A stretch of 64,000 bases of DNA from Breviolum minutum Mf 1.05b.01. Its lineage: Eukaryota; Sar; Dinophyceae; Suessiales; Symbiodiniaceae. Both the position numbers and the translations under genes were made by a program. Under the pieces are notes generated by a model that was given only the letters and a program-made list of their open reading frames with translations, ran no database searches and was not told where the DNA came from. Position 1 is the stretch's first letter, and every line of letters starts with the position of its first letter. The DNA lies in the NCBI GenBank assembly GCA_000507305.1, contig DF239026.1, positions 249,571 to 313,570 of the forward strand. Reading direction: 5' to 3'. Positions 11,258-21,212 of this stretch are shown piece after piece.

Positions 11258-11507
11258 TCGAAACGGATCATGCTTTGTGTACAGAATCAGCTTTTCCCCT
11301 GCTGATAGAATTAACGCAATCGGAGCGAGGCAACGGCCTCTTTACTGAGAAATGGAAAAAAAAGTCCACAGTGGACCTGACATGCCATTCCCAGAAAGTG
11401 CCAAGAGTTTCCATTTGTCGAAACGCAGGAGTTGGTGGATAATCATTCGAGGAATTGAAAGATATTTTGTTATTACTGAGGGTTACAAAACGTAGTGGAA
11501 AGTCAAA

Positions 11508-11611
11508 CTAGGTGGTGGAAACTCAAGTATCCTTTAATTTTCAACCCTATTTGGGGAAATGATCTCCTATTTTGACTGATACTTTTCAAGTGGGTTGAAA
11601 CAACCAACTAG
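11508..11611. repeat. Family A element
   Basis: It runs from CTAGGTGGTGGAAACTCAAG to GGGTTGAAACAACCAACTAG and lies about 250 bp after the retroelement stop codon. Confidence 0.75.
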
Positions 11612-11832
11612 CAAAGATGCTTTGAATGTTTTACCCTGATCCGAAAGGGGAATTTCCGATGGTCAATTTGACATCAGCGGCATATGACTCGAAAGTGGGT
11701 TGAAAATCACGACCCTTCAATCAAAGAACCGATCAACTGATGGAGAGGACAACTCGTTGAAGCCCAGAATGAGATACTTTTAGTTATCGAAGCAATTCAG
11801 TTCAGCCTTGTTGGTGCAAAGCCGCCGGGTCC

Positions 11833-12000
11833 ATGAGCGGAGCATCGGCAGCCGAGATTGATCCCCAAGATGTGCAGGCAGTCAAACAATACTTTAGCCG
11901 CAGCCAAGCGGTTGCTTCCAAAGAGGAGGTATTCCAGATAGTAAGAGGATACCACCTTGGGGTCATCCGCCCCGAACTCTACAACCTCGTCGTCCAGGTT
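11833..12000 (+). CDS. First coding exon, unknown protein
   Basis: It opens with ATGAGCGGAGCATCGGCAGC (MSGASAAEIDPQDVQAVKQY) and stays open for 56 codons to LYNLVVQ, ending in CCAG just before a GT that begins a family G element. The phase at the exon end is 0. The sequence is balanced and helical (KEEVFQIVRGYHLGVIRPEL), reads like a genuine soluble domain, and matches nothing I can name. The ATG was chosen because it is the first in frame and starts the compositional change. An acidic-to-neutral N-terminus without a signal peptide suggests a nuclear or cytosolic protein. Downstream partners are uncertain. Confidence 0.65.
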
Positions 12001-12108
12001 GATGCTGTTGATGGAAGAAATCTTGCACCACCTGGCATGTACAAAACCCTGTAAATAATGGGATACTTACCATATGAACTGGGGCAGGATGTCTTCCATC
12101 AACAGTAG
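12001..12108 (+). repeat. Family G element acting as intron
   Basis: It starts with GTTGATG directly at the exon edge and ends TCTTCCATCAACAGTAG. It therefore provides a GT donor at its left end and could provide the AG acceptor at its right end. The sequence after it matches the flank of the copy at 23.5 kb, so the true acceptor may lie further on, for example in CTACAATAG near 12.13 kb. Confidence 0.7.
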
Positions 12109-12499
12109 CTTCGTAGAACCCCCCTACAATAGAAAGAAACAACTAGACACGATTGGTCAAGAGAATCAGCGGATAAGGTTGATAGTTCATTAACTTACAG
12201 AAAAATGCTCCAAAATCGCCCTGACAAGTCCCTCACAGTCAGAAAGTAAAAGAATTCCCAAGGGCAGCAGCGATGGGTGGAATCTCTGGGGTGACCTTTT
12301 TCGTGGGGACGTCATTTCATGAAACCAGGGGCTCCTTTAGGGCTATAGGCTATAGACTAACATGACAATGAGAAATTGCCGTTTCTGATAGGAGATACAT
12401 CTTGAAATGGTTGTTTTTCTATAGTCATGTCAGTTTTCGCAGGTGTATCTTGCCTTTTTTTAGCTGCAAGTGACCCGATCCTTTGTGTTTGCTGCCCAG

Positions 12500-12560
12500 G
12501 ATGTTGGCTGCAAAGTTCCACGGCGTTGAAGAAGCTCAGCAGATAGAAAATGTGTGCCAA
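12500..12560 (+). CDS. Possible exon, unknown protein
   Basis: An acceptor-like TTTGCTGCCCAG precedes an open stretch reading MLAAKFHGVEEAQQIENVCQ in the frame starting at the second base. The amphipathic Ala/Glu/Gln composition fits neighbouring exons. The phase does not fit a direct join to the exon ending at 12000, so another exon would have to lie between, or this is chance. Confidence 0.35.
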
Positions 12561-12592
12561 GCATCATTGATCTGAAGCCCTGAAAGAACCAT

Positions 12593-12689
12593 TACCCTCC
12601 AGGGGATTAACATATCCCACCTGGGGAAAAGGAAAATCATCTTCAAAATGCCATTTTGGGGGGATATGTTAGTTTTTTTTTGGAGGGTA
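12593..12689. repeat. Family C inverted-repeat element
   Basis: The left end is TACCCTCCAGGGGATTAACA and the right end is GGGATATGTTAG...TGGAGGGTA, giving inverted ends of about 25 bp with the GGGGAAAAGGAAAATCATC centre seen in the copies at 26.03 and 41.73 kb. Confidence 0.75.
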
Positions 12690-13349
12690 ATTAGAACGTC
12701 CTTATGTAGATGGTCACCTTGAAATCTTAATTTGTGGAAGTCAATTCAATTGCTTAGGTAAAGTGATGTTCATTAATCTTGTCAAATCTTTTGAAAAATG
12801 GTTCGTAACTTTTGTTACAACCGCGAAAGAAGTGCATGTTATTATAGCCCCCCTATTTATAACAGCGGTTTTTGTTGGGCCCATTTTTTGTAGCTCAAGT
12901 GTCACGTCACCCCCCCGGATGTTGGAAAAAACCAAGGAACATCAGTGTCACAGGGGTCATCAGCGGACCTGTGAGGTGGGTTGCTGGTTGAGCTGGAAAA
13001 TCACCTCCCCATGGAACTTGAAAATCACCGTGTTTGTTTGAAAAGGAACATCATTTTCCAAACCATTCTTATCACTTTTCTATGCTCAAGGAACATCATT
13101 TTCCAAACCGTTCGAATTTCAGGTTTCTATTGTTTTAATTTTTGAGAGGGGTGTAACATTGAGTCGATGCATTTCCTGTTGGAAATGAGGATTCTCCAGC
13201 GATCGTCATGTGAGTTTCCAGCTAGTTATTAACCATTGAATCTGAACCATTGACTGGTTAGGATAATGGGGCATTCATAGGTGGCTTTCAGGGGCGTTTC
13301 CCAAATTGACATAGGGTGTGTCTCAAAATGATTTGTGTTTGTTTTTGCT

Positions 13350-13450
13350 GGTGATTTTTAATGGATTCAATCCTATGGGATGAAAATCACTGTGAAAAAC
13401 CACCATTTGGTAGGAATAGTGTTTTTTTCAACCACCTTAATCAGCAAATC
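13350..13450. repeat. Family E repeat copy
   Basis: It carries GGATTCAATCCTATGGGATG, ACCACCATTTGGTAGG and TTTTTTTCAACCACC. Confidence 0.6.
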
Positions 13451-13582
13451 ATCGAAGTTTAATGTAGATTAGATCTAACCCAACCCACCAATAACAGAGG
13501 CAACTGAAGGTTTGGAGTGACAGTGAAACGGGATTCCTTCAATCTTGGGGTAATTTTATAGGGATCACCGAAACTGCTAGGT

Positions 13583-13708
13583 ATTTTCCCTCCCTGAAAC
13601 GAAGCCAGTGAGTTGGAAGCCCTGAACGTGTCAAGCCGGCTTCCCTGTTTGGGGTTTTACCCGCCGATTTTCAGGGGGGTGAGCTGTTAGTTTTCTGGAG
13701 GTGTAGGT
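13583..13708. repeat. Family K element
   Basis: It starts TTTCCCTCCCTGAAACG and ends GGGGTGAGCTGTTAG then TTCTGGAGGTGTA. The internal sequence diverges from the 81-200 copy. Confidence 0.5.
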
Positions 13709-13846
13709 AAACTCAGCCAAGCAGCCAGGCCAATCTTTAAAAGCTGTTCTACATATCTTAAATCTACCCCCCCCCCCCCACACAGGTAGGATGCAATCAC
13801 TGTCACCACCAGGAAGTTTGTTACATCTTTTAGGATCGGGAATCCC

Positions 13847-14012
13847 GAACTACTTGGAGGATCATCCCGACTTGTAAGTGGTTAGTAGCTAACACCCCAC
13901 ATTTGTAAGCCATTAATTAAATTTAGCCCATTTGGAAATGTGAACAGCCCGATCCTTAGGGGAGGGTTCGATCACCATGGTTATTAACCACTTACTAACC
14001 GGGATGATCCTC
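13847..14012. repeat. Family F element
   Basis: It opens ACTACTTGGAGGATCATCCC and closes ACCGGGATGATCCTCCAC. It is the best-preserved copy, with arms of about 16 bp plus the shared GTAAGTGGTTA / TAACCACTTAC motif inside each arm. Confidence 0.75.
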
Positions 14013-14415
14013 CACCCGCCAGGTGTCCTGGCGAGGCCACCGTGCCAACTGTGGACTCCGTGGTGGATTCAGTGGGGGATCTCCGCCGTTTTGGGGGAAA
14101 CGGCTTGGGAACGGCACCGGTTGGGAGGAAGTTTTGGTTGGGAAAAAAAATGGTAGGAAATTGCAGAAGCCTGGTTTTTGCTCTCAAAATGTTGATTGTC
14201 ATTGGTTGGGGGTTTGTACATTTTTGTTGGGATGGAATGATGGATTTCCTTCGTTCTCTACAAAGAGGTGGATGTGATGTCATGGTCTGCGGAGAAACTA
14301 CCTTGCAAACAATAGAAAGTCAAGACCTGTTCTGATGTTGGTCTTCGCAGAAATGGATGTCGAATTTCTCGGGAAAAAATGTTCCAGCAATAAGCCCCAA
14401 AATAGTCTAGGTGAT

Positions 14416-14482
14416 CTAGGTGGTGGTTTCAAAGACTTCTTATGTTTCCACTGCTTGCCAAATCTTTTGAAACCAACATCTG
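14416..14482. repeat. Family A element, truncated
   Basis: It has the left end CTAGGTGGTGGTTTCAAAGA and a right end TTGAAACCAACATCTGG. About 30 bp of the centre is missing. Confidence 0.55.
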
Positions 14483-15051
14483 GTGATAGCCTCTCCATAT
14501 GAAGAAATACCCCCACCCCAAACACCCTCGACAAATTCAAGTTTACGGACCCCACAAGGTCACGTTTGCCCTATACTAACTGTTTTAGAGAGTTTACTGA
14601 CATTTGCGTTGTTAAGATATATTTTGGATAGGTTAAAGATTCGGACATTTCCAGCATCGTTTGGGAATGAACTGAGGAATGGAATCCAACCTGTTTTTAA
14701 GACATTGCCACATCCAACGTCCGCAATGCCTCGCCTTGAAACCGGTTCCCGGTCGTTTGTGGAACCTTCTTTCCAATTGGCGAGAGGATTTTTTAGGTTG
14801 CTACCATTTTTTTTTAAAATCCAGTTGTTTGGATCTATCCTTCACCCAGCAAGAGTGGCAAAGAAAGGTTTAGTTCAGGATGGTCAGGATCTTCCTTCCA
14901 TTGGTTAACACTGCTGATGGGGTGTTGCTTCTGATGGAGGTGGTGCAAAGCAAAATCGGATCGAAAACTATCAAGTGACCCATTTTTTCAACCCTTGATT
15001 CCTTGAGGGAGCTAATTTGGCGTCAAGGATGAGGTTTGATGATACTGTTGA

Positions 15052-15148
15052 TGGAAGAAATCCTGCTACCACCTGACATGTGTAAAGCCCTGTAAGTAAT
15101 GGGATAAACTACCTATCAACTGGTGCAGGATTTCCTCCATCAACAGTA
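15052..15148 (+). repeat. Family G element
   Basis: The left end is TACTGTTGATGGAAGAAATC and the right end is GGATTTCCTCCATCAACAGTA, a near-perfect 20-bp inverted repeat with matching body ACCACCTG...TAAGTAATGGGATAA. No exon could be placed against either end. Confidence 0.8.
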
Positions 15149-15644
15149 TGGGAGAGGGATCAAGGATGCCCAAGGAACCTTCAGGAAATATGTCAATGCT
15201 TGGCTTTCCATGATGGCATCCTGAAAATTGGAATGATGAAGGTCATACTGTTCATGGGAGGAAAATCCTAATGCCCCTGCATGGATGTATAAATCCATCT
15301 AATTGAATAAAGGGATAAACTACCAACCTCAACGGATTTCTTCCATCGTGTGTTATGATATTTATATACACAACACTTGTCTTGGATGTATATCCCCCCG
15401 GATGGCTCGTGGCAAGTTAAGTTTAGGGATGGATCCGCGACTGCAGAAACAAAGTTGTACACTCCCGAAGTTTAAGATTTCGCCCTTGAAAAACCACCTT
15501 GCAAAAAAGGAAAGGTTTGTTTTCCAGTCCCATCATGGGCTTTCAGGGGCAAACTGTTTTTCACTTCCGGGGGGCGGACGAAGTTCATTCTTCATTTGAG
15601 TTGGGTTGGTTGACTTCTGTCGGAAAACCCTCAGATTTCCATAT

Positions 15645-15750
15645 AATAGGGGATAAACTCATCAACCCAAGTCCGTAAGGGTTTATATATACCAATGAAA
15701 TAAGGATTCCCGTCATTGTCCCGGTGGGATGAGTTTATCCCCATATATAA
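15645..15750. repeat. Palindromic GGGATAAACTCATC element
   Basis: ATAGGGGATAAACTCATC at the left is mirrored by GATGAGTTTATCCCCATAT at the right, giving about 18 bp of inverted ends around AAGTCCGTAAGGG...AATGAAATAAGGATTCC. Fragments of the AATAAGGATTC part recur near 18.5, 26.4 and 45.2 kb. Confidence 0.6.
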
Positions 15751-16228
15751 GGAGTTGATTTTCTCAACCCAAAAGGCACAAGTGAGTCGCTGCGAAAAGC
15801 TCATGAATCCATCAACCTTCAATCTGAGGTTAAGACAGGAAAAGTGGGGAAGGTCGTAGAGGCAGGAAGGGCTTCTGCGGCCCGGAAGGAAGGGGGAACA
15901 CGAGATTTTCGTTTGAGATTGGATTGGATTTCTTCGTTGTGGTTGTTGAAATGATGACCCTCAAAAATTTGAGGGGGGGCTCAAACAAACTTGATGCAAA
16001 TCTATTTTCAATATTTTTGAGTGATTTGATTTTTGTTGATGGAAGGAAATTCAAAACGATCACCTGGGATGCCCTCTGGAAATGTGCCATTCATGGCCCT
16101 GAGTTCATTACCACCAACAGTCAGGGTTTGGGAGGTCTGAAAATGATGGGTTTCAAAGACACCCTGTTCTTTTTGTGATGTCAGGTTTGTTACCACGGAA
16201 GACATAAATCCCAAAAAAACTAGTTTCC

Positions 16229-16579
16229 ATGGCAGTGGAAACATTTTCCGCGTTCAAAAATGGGAGTTTTCGGGGTGGTGTCAACCTTCCGAACCCTGAC
16301 ACTTCAGAAAAATCGGCTGGTTTGTGTCTTGGTAAGAGCCAGGTTACTGATGGGGGAAGTAGCAAGTTCCTCAAGGTGATGGTGCAGCTGGCTGTTACCA
16401 ACAATCGGACGACTGGAATGCATGGACCCCTTGTCCAAGGCTACAGCAGCCAGCTAAAGACTACACCAGTGCGCCTGCACAAGGCGACCAATATTAGCAA
16501 TTCAAGGGACAAAGCGGATCCGAAATGGGCCGCGCCGCTTGACCCGTCACTTGGCTCTGGGAAAGCCCGGGCTGACTAG
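16229..16579 (+). other. Coding-like island, frame unresolved
   Basis: This GC-richer stretch is open for 116 codons in one frame (VQLAVTNNRTTGMHGP... ending GSGKARAD and a stop). A second frame also looks protein-like (GDGAAGCYQQSDDWNAW, LQQPAKDYTSAPAQGD), with the Gln/Tyr/Gly style expected beside an RRM. It lies about 50 bp upstream of the RRM exon. One or two exons of the same RNA-binding gene are likely, but I cannot fix frame or edges. Confidence 0.4.
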
Positions 16580-16632
16580 CGTATGGAGTTATGGATGAAT
16601 TTCAAAAGAGTTTTGTTTGCTCGACATTCTAG

Positions 16633-16831
16633 GCCAATCTTCCGACGTACTTTCACTGGCCATACGGGGAGAATCAACTCTATGTAGCAAATCTGCCTTT
16701 TGAACTTACCAGTTCAGAAGTCCAAGACGTGGTTGCTGAAAAGTTTGAAAGGCCAGTAAGGGTCGTATGCCTGAAGCGAGGTCCACCAGTGCCTTTCAGG
16801 AGGCAGTCTGCCTACATCCATTTTGCAACAG
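16633..16831 (+). CDS. RRM-domain exon
   Basis: The 199-nt exon lies between the acceptor CATTCTAG and the donor GTGAAA. From the first base it reads ANLPTYFHWPYGE, then NQLYVANLPFELTSSEVQDV, then SAYIHFAT. LYVANLPF is a clear RNP2 strand, the following ELTSSEVQDVVAEKF is helix 1, RVVCLKRGPPVPFRRQ covers strand 2 and its loop, and SAYIHFA is an RNP1-like strand 3, where the usual aromatic G-F/Y-G is replaced by S-A-Y. The exon stops before helix 2, which must lie on the next exon. RRMs bind single-stranded RNA. Together with Pro/Met/Gln-rich and Arg/Asp-rich exons downstream this suggests an RNA-processing factor. Confidence 0.8.
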
Positions 16832-16904
16832 GTGAAAAACCTAGTTCGACGGGGGTAACCCCTTGAGTGTTAACCTTACCTCGCCTCCCGCAAAGTATAA
16901 GTTC

Positions 16905-17235
16905 TTATCGTATGCCTGATGGCTCCCTCCAGCGAAGGCAGCGGCCAGCGTATGCGATCCGCAGATGGCTGGCAGCATGGATTTTGCCAGTAGCAGTCTA
17001 TAGAAGCCGGTGGTGCGTTGGGCCCCGTAGCACTGGAGGGATGGCTACCTGAGTGCTTCAAGAGAATGGGTTGGCGACAGGCTTTGCACTGCACAGAAGT
17101 ATTTCCTGTTTCCTGGCTGAAGCAAACTGGCTCAGCTTGAAGCCTGGCAAGGCAGTCAAAGGCTTCCCTGGGCCCGAGAGGGCTGAAGCAGTGCTGATGG
17201 GGTTGGTCACGTCATCATCGCGCATTTTGCGCTGA
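16905..17235 (+). other. GC-rich coding-like island
   Basis: All three + frames contain long protein-like runs here, for example GGALGPVALEGWLPECFKRM followed by HCTEVFPVSWLKQTGS in one frame and SLKPGKAVKGFPGPERAEAV in another. Composition is clearly higher in GC than the flanks. It may be two or more exons read in different frames, or a fragment of an old coding duplication. No domain is recognised. Confidence 0.35.
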
Positions 17236-17413
17236 ACTTTTTCACGTGAAAAGTTGTTGGGAATGGATATCCAAGTTGTTGGGAAATGGCCAAAGAAAGC
17301 GGGTGTTTGATCCACTTTAGATTACCGTGGATACTGTAAGTTGGATATGTCTCTAAGAAATTAGGGTGATGAATATCCACCAACCATTCTTATTTACGAT
17401 TATTGTTGGAAGA

Positions 17414-17527
17414 CACGGGCAGATTGTAAGGACCTCAGCCAATGTCACCCAAAAACGTAATTTAGTAAGGAATCGGAATCCCCCCCAAAATCCCCTTAAT
17501 TCAGGTTTAGGATAGTAATTTGCCCAG
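17414..17527. repeat. Family H element
   Basis: It starts ACGGGCAGATTGTAAGGACC and ends GATAGTAATTTGCCCAGA. The body, ending AATCCCCTTAATTCAGG, matches the copy at 30.2 kb closely. Confidence 0.7.
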
Positions 17528-17595
17528 ACATGATAAATAAATCATGAGATTTCATCAGTTCCAAATTATATTTCTTCCTTGTTTGGAGCCATAAG

Positions 17596-17639
17596 AATCG
17601 AAGCCAAGAAGCGTTGCGACTTCAAATTTTGACACACAG
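17596..17639 (+). CDS. Mini-exon, unknown protein
   Basis: It follows CCATAAG and ends in ACACAG, immediately before a family G element. In the frame starting two bases in, it reads SKPRSVATSNFDTQ and ends in phase 0, which continues in frame into the exon at 17759. It is supported by this phase match across the 119-nt intron and by its position, not by homology. Confidence 0.5.
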
Positions 17640-17758
17640 GTGGTTGATGGTTCAGAAATCCGGCTAACCAGTTGGTATGGAGAATATCAGAATAGCCCAT
17701 TTTTCATAAGATTTCATAGCTAACAGGTGGTTAGCCGGATTTCTTCCATCAACAGTAG
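17640..17758 (+). repeat. Family G element forming a whole intron
   Basis: It spans exactly from GTGGTTGATGGTTCAGAAAT to GGATTTCTTCCATCAACAG, then TAG. The arms include GAAATCCGGCTAACC / GGTTAGCCGGATTTC. The 119-nt length equals the proposed intron, with both splice dinucleotides coming from the element or its duplicated target. Confidence 0.75.
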
Positions 17759-17828
17759 GTGGTGGAATGGTTCAGGGACAACGACTCCAAGCATCGCCTG
17801 ACCTCCTGGATCCAACTTAGCCTACCAG
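17759..17828 (+). CDS. Exon, unknown protein
   Basis: It begins right after CAACAGTAG and reads VVEWFRDNDSKHRLTSWIQL, then SLP, to a CCAG/GTGATT donor. Mixed charged and aromatic residues give it strong protein character. It joins in frame to the mini-exon ending at 17639. No family is recognised. Confidence 0.6.
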
Positions 17829-17923
17829 GTGATTCAAAGTGATCTCATTGTCCCCGGGTTGGAGGTCACTTAACCATTTCAAAAAGGTTCATTTAAGCAC
17901 CAAAGGCCATAGAGAATTGCCAG

Positions 17924-18021
17924 GTAGGTGGTTTTCAAACATGTTTTTTTCGATCTTTGCTACCCCAAAAAATTGGTGAAATGATCCCGCTTCGATGAGC
18001 ATGTTTTTTCAATTTTCTTAG
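17924..18021 (+). repeat. Family A-derived intron
   Basis: A 98-bp interval starts CAG/GTAGGTGGTTTTCAAAC and ends CAATTTTCTTAG/GTTGC. The left arm, the AATTGGTGAAATGATCCC centre and the GAGCATGTTTTTTCAA part match family A, while the right arm has become a pyrimidine-rich acceptor. It is a good example of an element turning into a conventional intron. Confidence 0.6.
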
Positions 18022-18083
18022 GTTGCTCAAGGTGTCACTTCGTTGATGTTTGTTACTGAAAAAATTGGTTGAAAACCCCACGG

Positions 18084-18165
18084 GTTGCCTTGTTCGCGGA
18101 GTTTATGAAAAGCTGCCCTGCAGGCGTTGAACAGCAGCACTGGCGCCAGTTTTCCTTGGTCTCTT
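18084..18165 (+). CDS. Exon, unknown protein
   Basis: It reads VALFAEFMKSCPAGVEQQHW, then RQFSLVS, in one frame, with stops soon after in the others. A donor TCTTG/GTGAAT ends it; the 5' edge is uncertain because no clear AG lies just upstream. The start given is where coding character begins. It probably belongs with the exons at 17.6-17.8 kb. Confidence 0.5.
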
Positions 18166-18169
18166 GGTG

Positions 18170-21035
18170 AATAACCACTAGCGCCCTGAAATTCAATATG
18201 AGCAATGAAAAGGGATCCCTGGTTGTTTAGGGTACATGTCGGGGATGGAATACTACCCAGTTATATGGAAATTATTTCATGAAATATGGATCCCTAATCC
18301 ATAACAAGCAGAATTTCATGGAAAGTAAGATGGGTTTTTTGTGGCTCATATTCATTCCCACGTCCAAACTTTGGTTGGGATGTGGGCTCCACACTTCGTC
18401 ACCAATAGAAAACGCTAAGGCAAATGAGCAATGAAAAAAAACTGGTTGTTTAGGTTGGTTTTGGGGGTTATACTCCCCTTTGTTATGGGGGTTATTATAT
18501 CCTATTATATATAGGAATCCTTATTAAGCAGCCAGTATACTGGAAAGTAGTAAAGGTTTTTGTTCGTTTTTTGTTCGTTGCTGAAATGCAAATTCATGGG
18601 CTGTTATTGTTCAATACTGCATACAATGGATAATCCATGATGAAAACTTGATATCCATCCTCCATACTGCAGTATGGAATGCTGGCCCCCCCAGGTTTTT
18701 TGGTAGCAAATTCCTACAAACCTTTACTTTTTTTTCCGGCATCCAGAAGGGACGGGGGTTCCAGGAATATCAAAAAGTGAAACCCCCAAAATCCTCCAAC
18801 TTCTCGCCCAATTCCTCGGGAACTCTTCACCTGAAGCCATTGGGCGACGATTTTTTCGCTCGGAAACAGGGAGAGCTGAATTGCGAACTATTCGCATGAA
18901 AAAGCCGTTCAATGTGAAATGTTGTCATAGAAAAATGGAGGTGTCTGAACAATGTTTTTGTTACCATCTTTTCGTGTAAAGAATATCTTCCAATGTGTGC
19001 AAAAACAATCCTTGGATTCCCAGTGTTCACTAGGTTTTACTCACCTCTTCCACGTATTTGTGTTTCGATCTTAGGTGGGGATGGGTCTTGATTGGCTTGG
19101 GTGTGGCGACCATTGGCTTGTGCGTCCTCTCCTTCATTTGCACCTTGACCCATTTGAAAGGAGGGCGGTACTTGATGGGTTAACTTGGGGGATCATCCCA
19201 GTTACTAGGAATCGTTTTTAATCAGTAAGGATTTGTAATAAGATTCGGCCCTGGGTATCACAGCTTGGAAAACTGAATGTCCATACAAATTTCAGACCCT
19301 GCACCGTATTCTGTTGCGAAATACCTAACGTTAAGTTTCGTTTCGTTAGACTACCCAATACTAAGAAGATCTCAAAAGATGCCAGTCAGTCGATGAAAGT
19401 TTGTGCGAGCGAAAGAAATGCGTTGCTTGGCAATGACCCCCTTCGTTTTTGTTACAACCTGCGATGGGTTTGATGGGCCAATCTTTTCGGGCTAAACTGT
19501 GTGCACCAAGATTGCCTTCAAAGTGTTAGTGAGTGGGTACTACCCAATGTTTCCTTATTGAAAAAAATCGGCGAAATCACAAGGTTACCCTCCCTAAAGC
19601 TAACAGCCAGTTCCAATGTAGTTGGCTTTCAGGCCTTCCAACTCCATGTTCGCTTGCAAGAAGGGTAATCCCACCACGAAGCAACCGTTGATTGAACATG
19701 ATATTCGGGAACCCCCGGTGAAATCACCCTGAAACCCAACCCTTCAGGAATTTTTGTTCGAGGTCTCCTGAGTTGTTCCCGAAGCCCAAACCCAAGGCTG
19801 CAGTACCCGAAAGAAGTCCAAGCGATCGCAGAAGGCCCAATGGTGCTGCCGAACAGTTTACGGGAAACTGAAGAAATGATGCTTCCCAAAAGAAAATCTC
19901 GTCTTCCAATATGTCCATTGTCAGGTTCCATGGTAGTTTTCGCAGGTGTACCCAGAGTTCCCGAGTTCCCAGGGTTAGGTAAACCAAGATATTTGCATGA
20001 TGTTACGTATTTTGAGTAGGAATGAATATAATGAATCGAGGCTAGAATACACACAGAGTATCCACGATTCCGATTTTTTCGGAATCCTGCTTTTGGTTTG
20101 AAAAATCCACTTCCGTGGAATTGGAATCGTCGACGATTCCAATCCCTTGTGTATGTTTTCACGTGATTTACAGATTCTACCATGGGATTCATCCGCGTTA
20201 AACCACCATTTGGTAATATGTTTTTGTTTTTTCCAACCACAGAACAGTCGCAAATCTAAGATCCCTTCATCCGATAGGTCGCTAAAAAGGACATTGAAGA
20301 AGGAGTCGTTAGCTCAGCAGATGAGTTTCACATCACTTGACAAAAAACCGAACCAAAAACCCTTTGAAGAGAATTTTGGTGCTTTGATCCACCCTGTGAC
20401 TTCATTGAGCCTTGAGAAAAACTGATCTTTGTTGCCTTGGCTTTGTCGAAAAATGAACTGTTTTGTTGGTTGTGTTTCGAAGTTCGGTTCGTCTCCGCCA
20501 GTTGGCAAAGGTGTTCCTAGTTAGCTATCAACATCCAGAACGAGATCAAGCTTTTTCCAATTCCAAAAGATATAAAAGATTGTTGAAGTTAACTTTTTTT
20601 CCCTCAGATTTTGGGCTAGAAAATTGTGTCCGGGGGCCGTATCCATAATTCTCTTTGTTCAATGAACTTGTTCTTCCAATTTCAAGTGCGCAACAACCAT
20701 CAGACATGTCTCCCAATCAAAATCCCACTCACCAATCACTCGTCATCTTCAATCAACACGTTTTGTTGGGAGAATTTTTATGCGAATAGATACCAAAAGA
20801 TTCGATGCAGAAAACGGTCAATTCTTTTTCAAGTATGAATCCATTTTGGCCATGCAATGAGCATTTCCAGTACAATCCATGAGTTTCATGTTTTGTAATT
20901 TTCAACCCTTCATTGGGGATGAGGATCCAAATTTGGACTTGTTCATATGTTACCCCACTGGTTAATTTGCAAACCACCCCCCCCAAACAAAAATACATCA
21001 TCATTTCCCCTACAAATCTCCATGTTTTTTTTTGC
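18170..21035. other. Sparse interval, no supported exon
   Basis: It holds fragments of the AATAAGGATTC-type repeat (18.25-18.6), a family E copy (20.17) and AT-rich filler. Both strands are open over 19.68-19.95 kb, described in the findings. No splice-supported exon was found. Confidence 0.45.
20166..20260. repeat. Family E repeat copy
   Basis: It carries GATTCTACCATGGGATTC, ACCACCATTTGGTAATATG and TTTTTCCAACCAC. Confidence 0.6.
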
Positions 21036-21039
21036 ATTT

Positions 21040-21142
21040 GGATGTTTCCAAAAATAGTGGCACCCCCAAATCATCCATTTCAATACGGATTTCCACTATA
21101 AACCATTCATTTGGGGATACCACTATTTTTGGAAACACCCAT
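21040..21142. repeat. Family B inverted-repeat element
   Basis: It runs from GGATGTTTCCAAAAATAGTG to ACTATTTTTGGAAACACCC, about 20 bp of inverted ends around two copies of CATCCATTT-like sequence. It lies 70 bp before an exon. Confidence 0.8.
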
Positions 21143-21212
21143 TTAGAAGTCCCAACCGATAAGGATCTTTCGTCACCCCTTCAGTGGCATTGGACGGTTG
21201 CATTCTTCCAAG

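Larger units (their letters stand above)
5400..11260 (+). mobile_element. Non-LTR retroelement, frameshifted copy
   Basis: This is one continuous + strand coding region about 5.8 kb long that steps through all three frames. It has an RRM-like start, a central region without recognised domains, reverse transcriptase, C2H2 fingers and a methyltransferase-like C-terminus. No LTRs flank it. I could not find a poly-A tail or a target-site duplication, so both ends are approximate. At least five frame changes (near 5.94, 6.7, 7.45, 8.38 and 10.51 kb) make it a dead copy unless some are sequence errors. It is the only segment in the first half of the window with dense, long coding sequence, and its GC content is visibly higher than the surrounding introns. 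Confidence 0.85.
12700..16220. other. Long repeat-filled interval
   Basis: It contains family E (13.35), K (13.58), F (13.85), partial A (14.42), G (15.05) and a palindromic GGGATAAACTCATC...GATGAGTTTATCCCC element (15.65). The open frames around 14.0-14.9 kb are mutually antisense and lack splice support, so I call none of them genes. Confidence 0.5.

Noticed and set aside
19629..20240. 203-codon minus-strand open frame as a gene
   Set aside because: Its first half runs through a family E repeat (NGGLTRMNPMVESVNH region), composition changes mid-way, and the + strand is open over the second half. Kept only as a finding.
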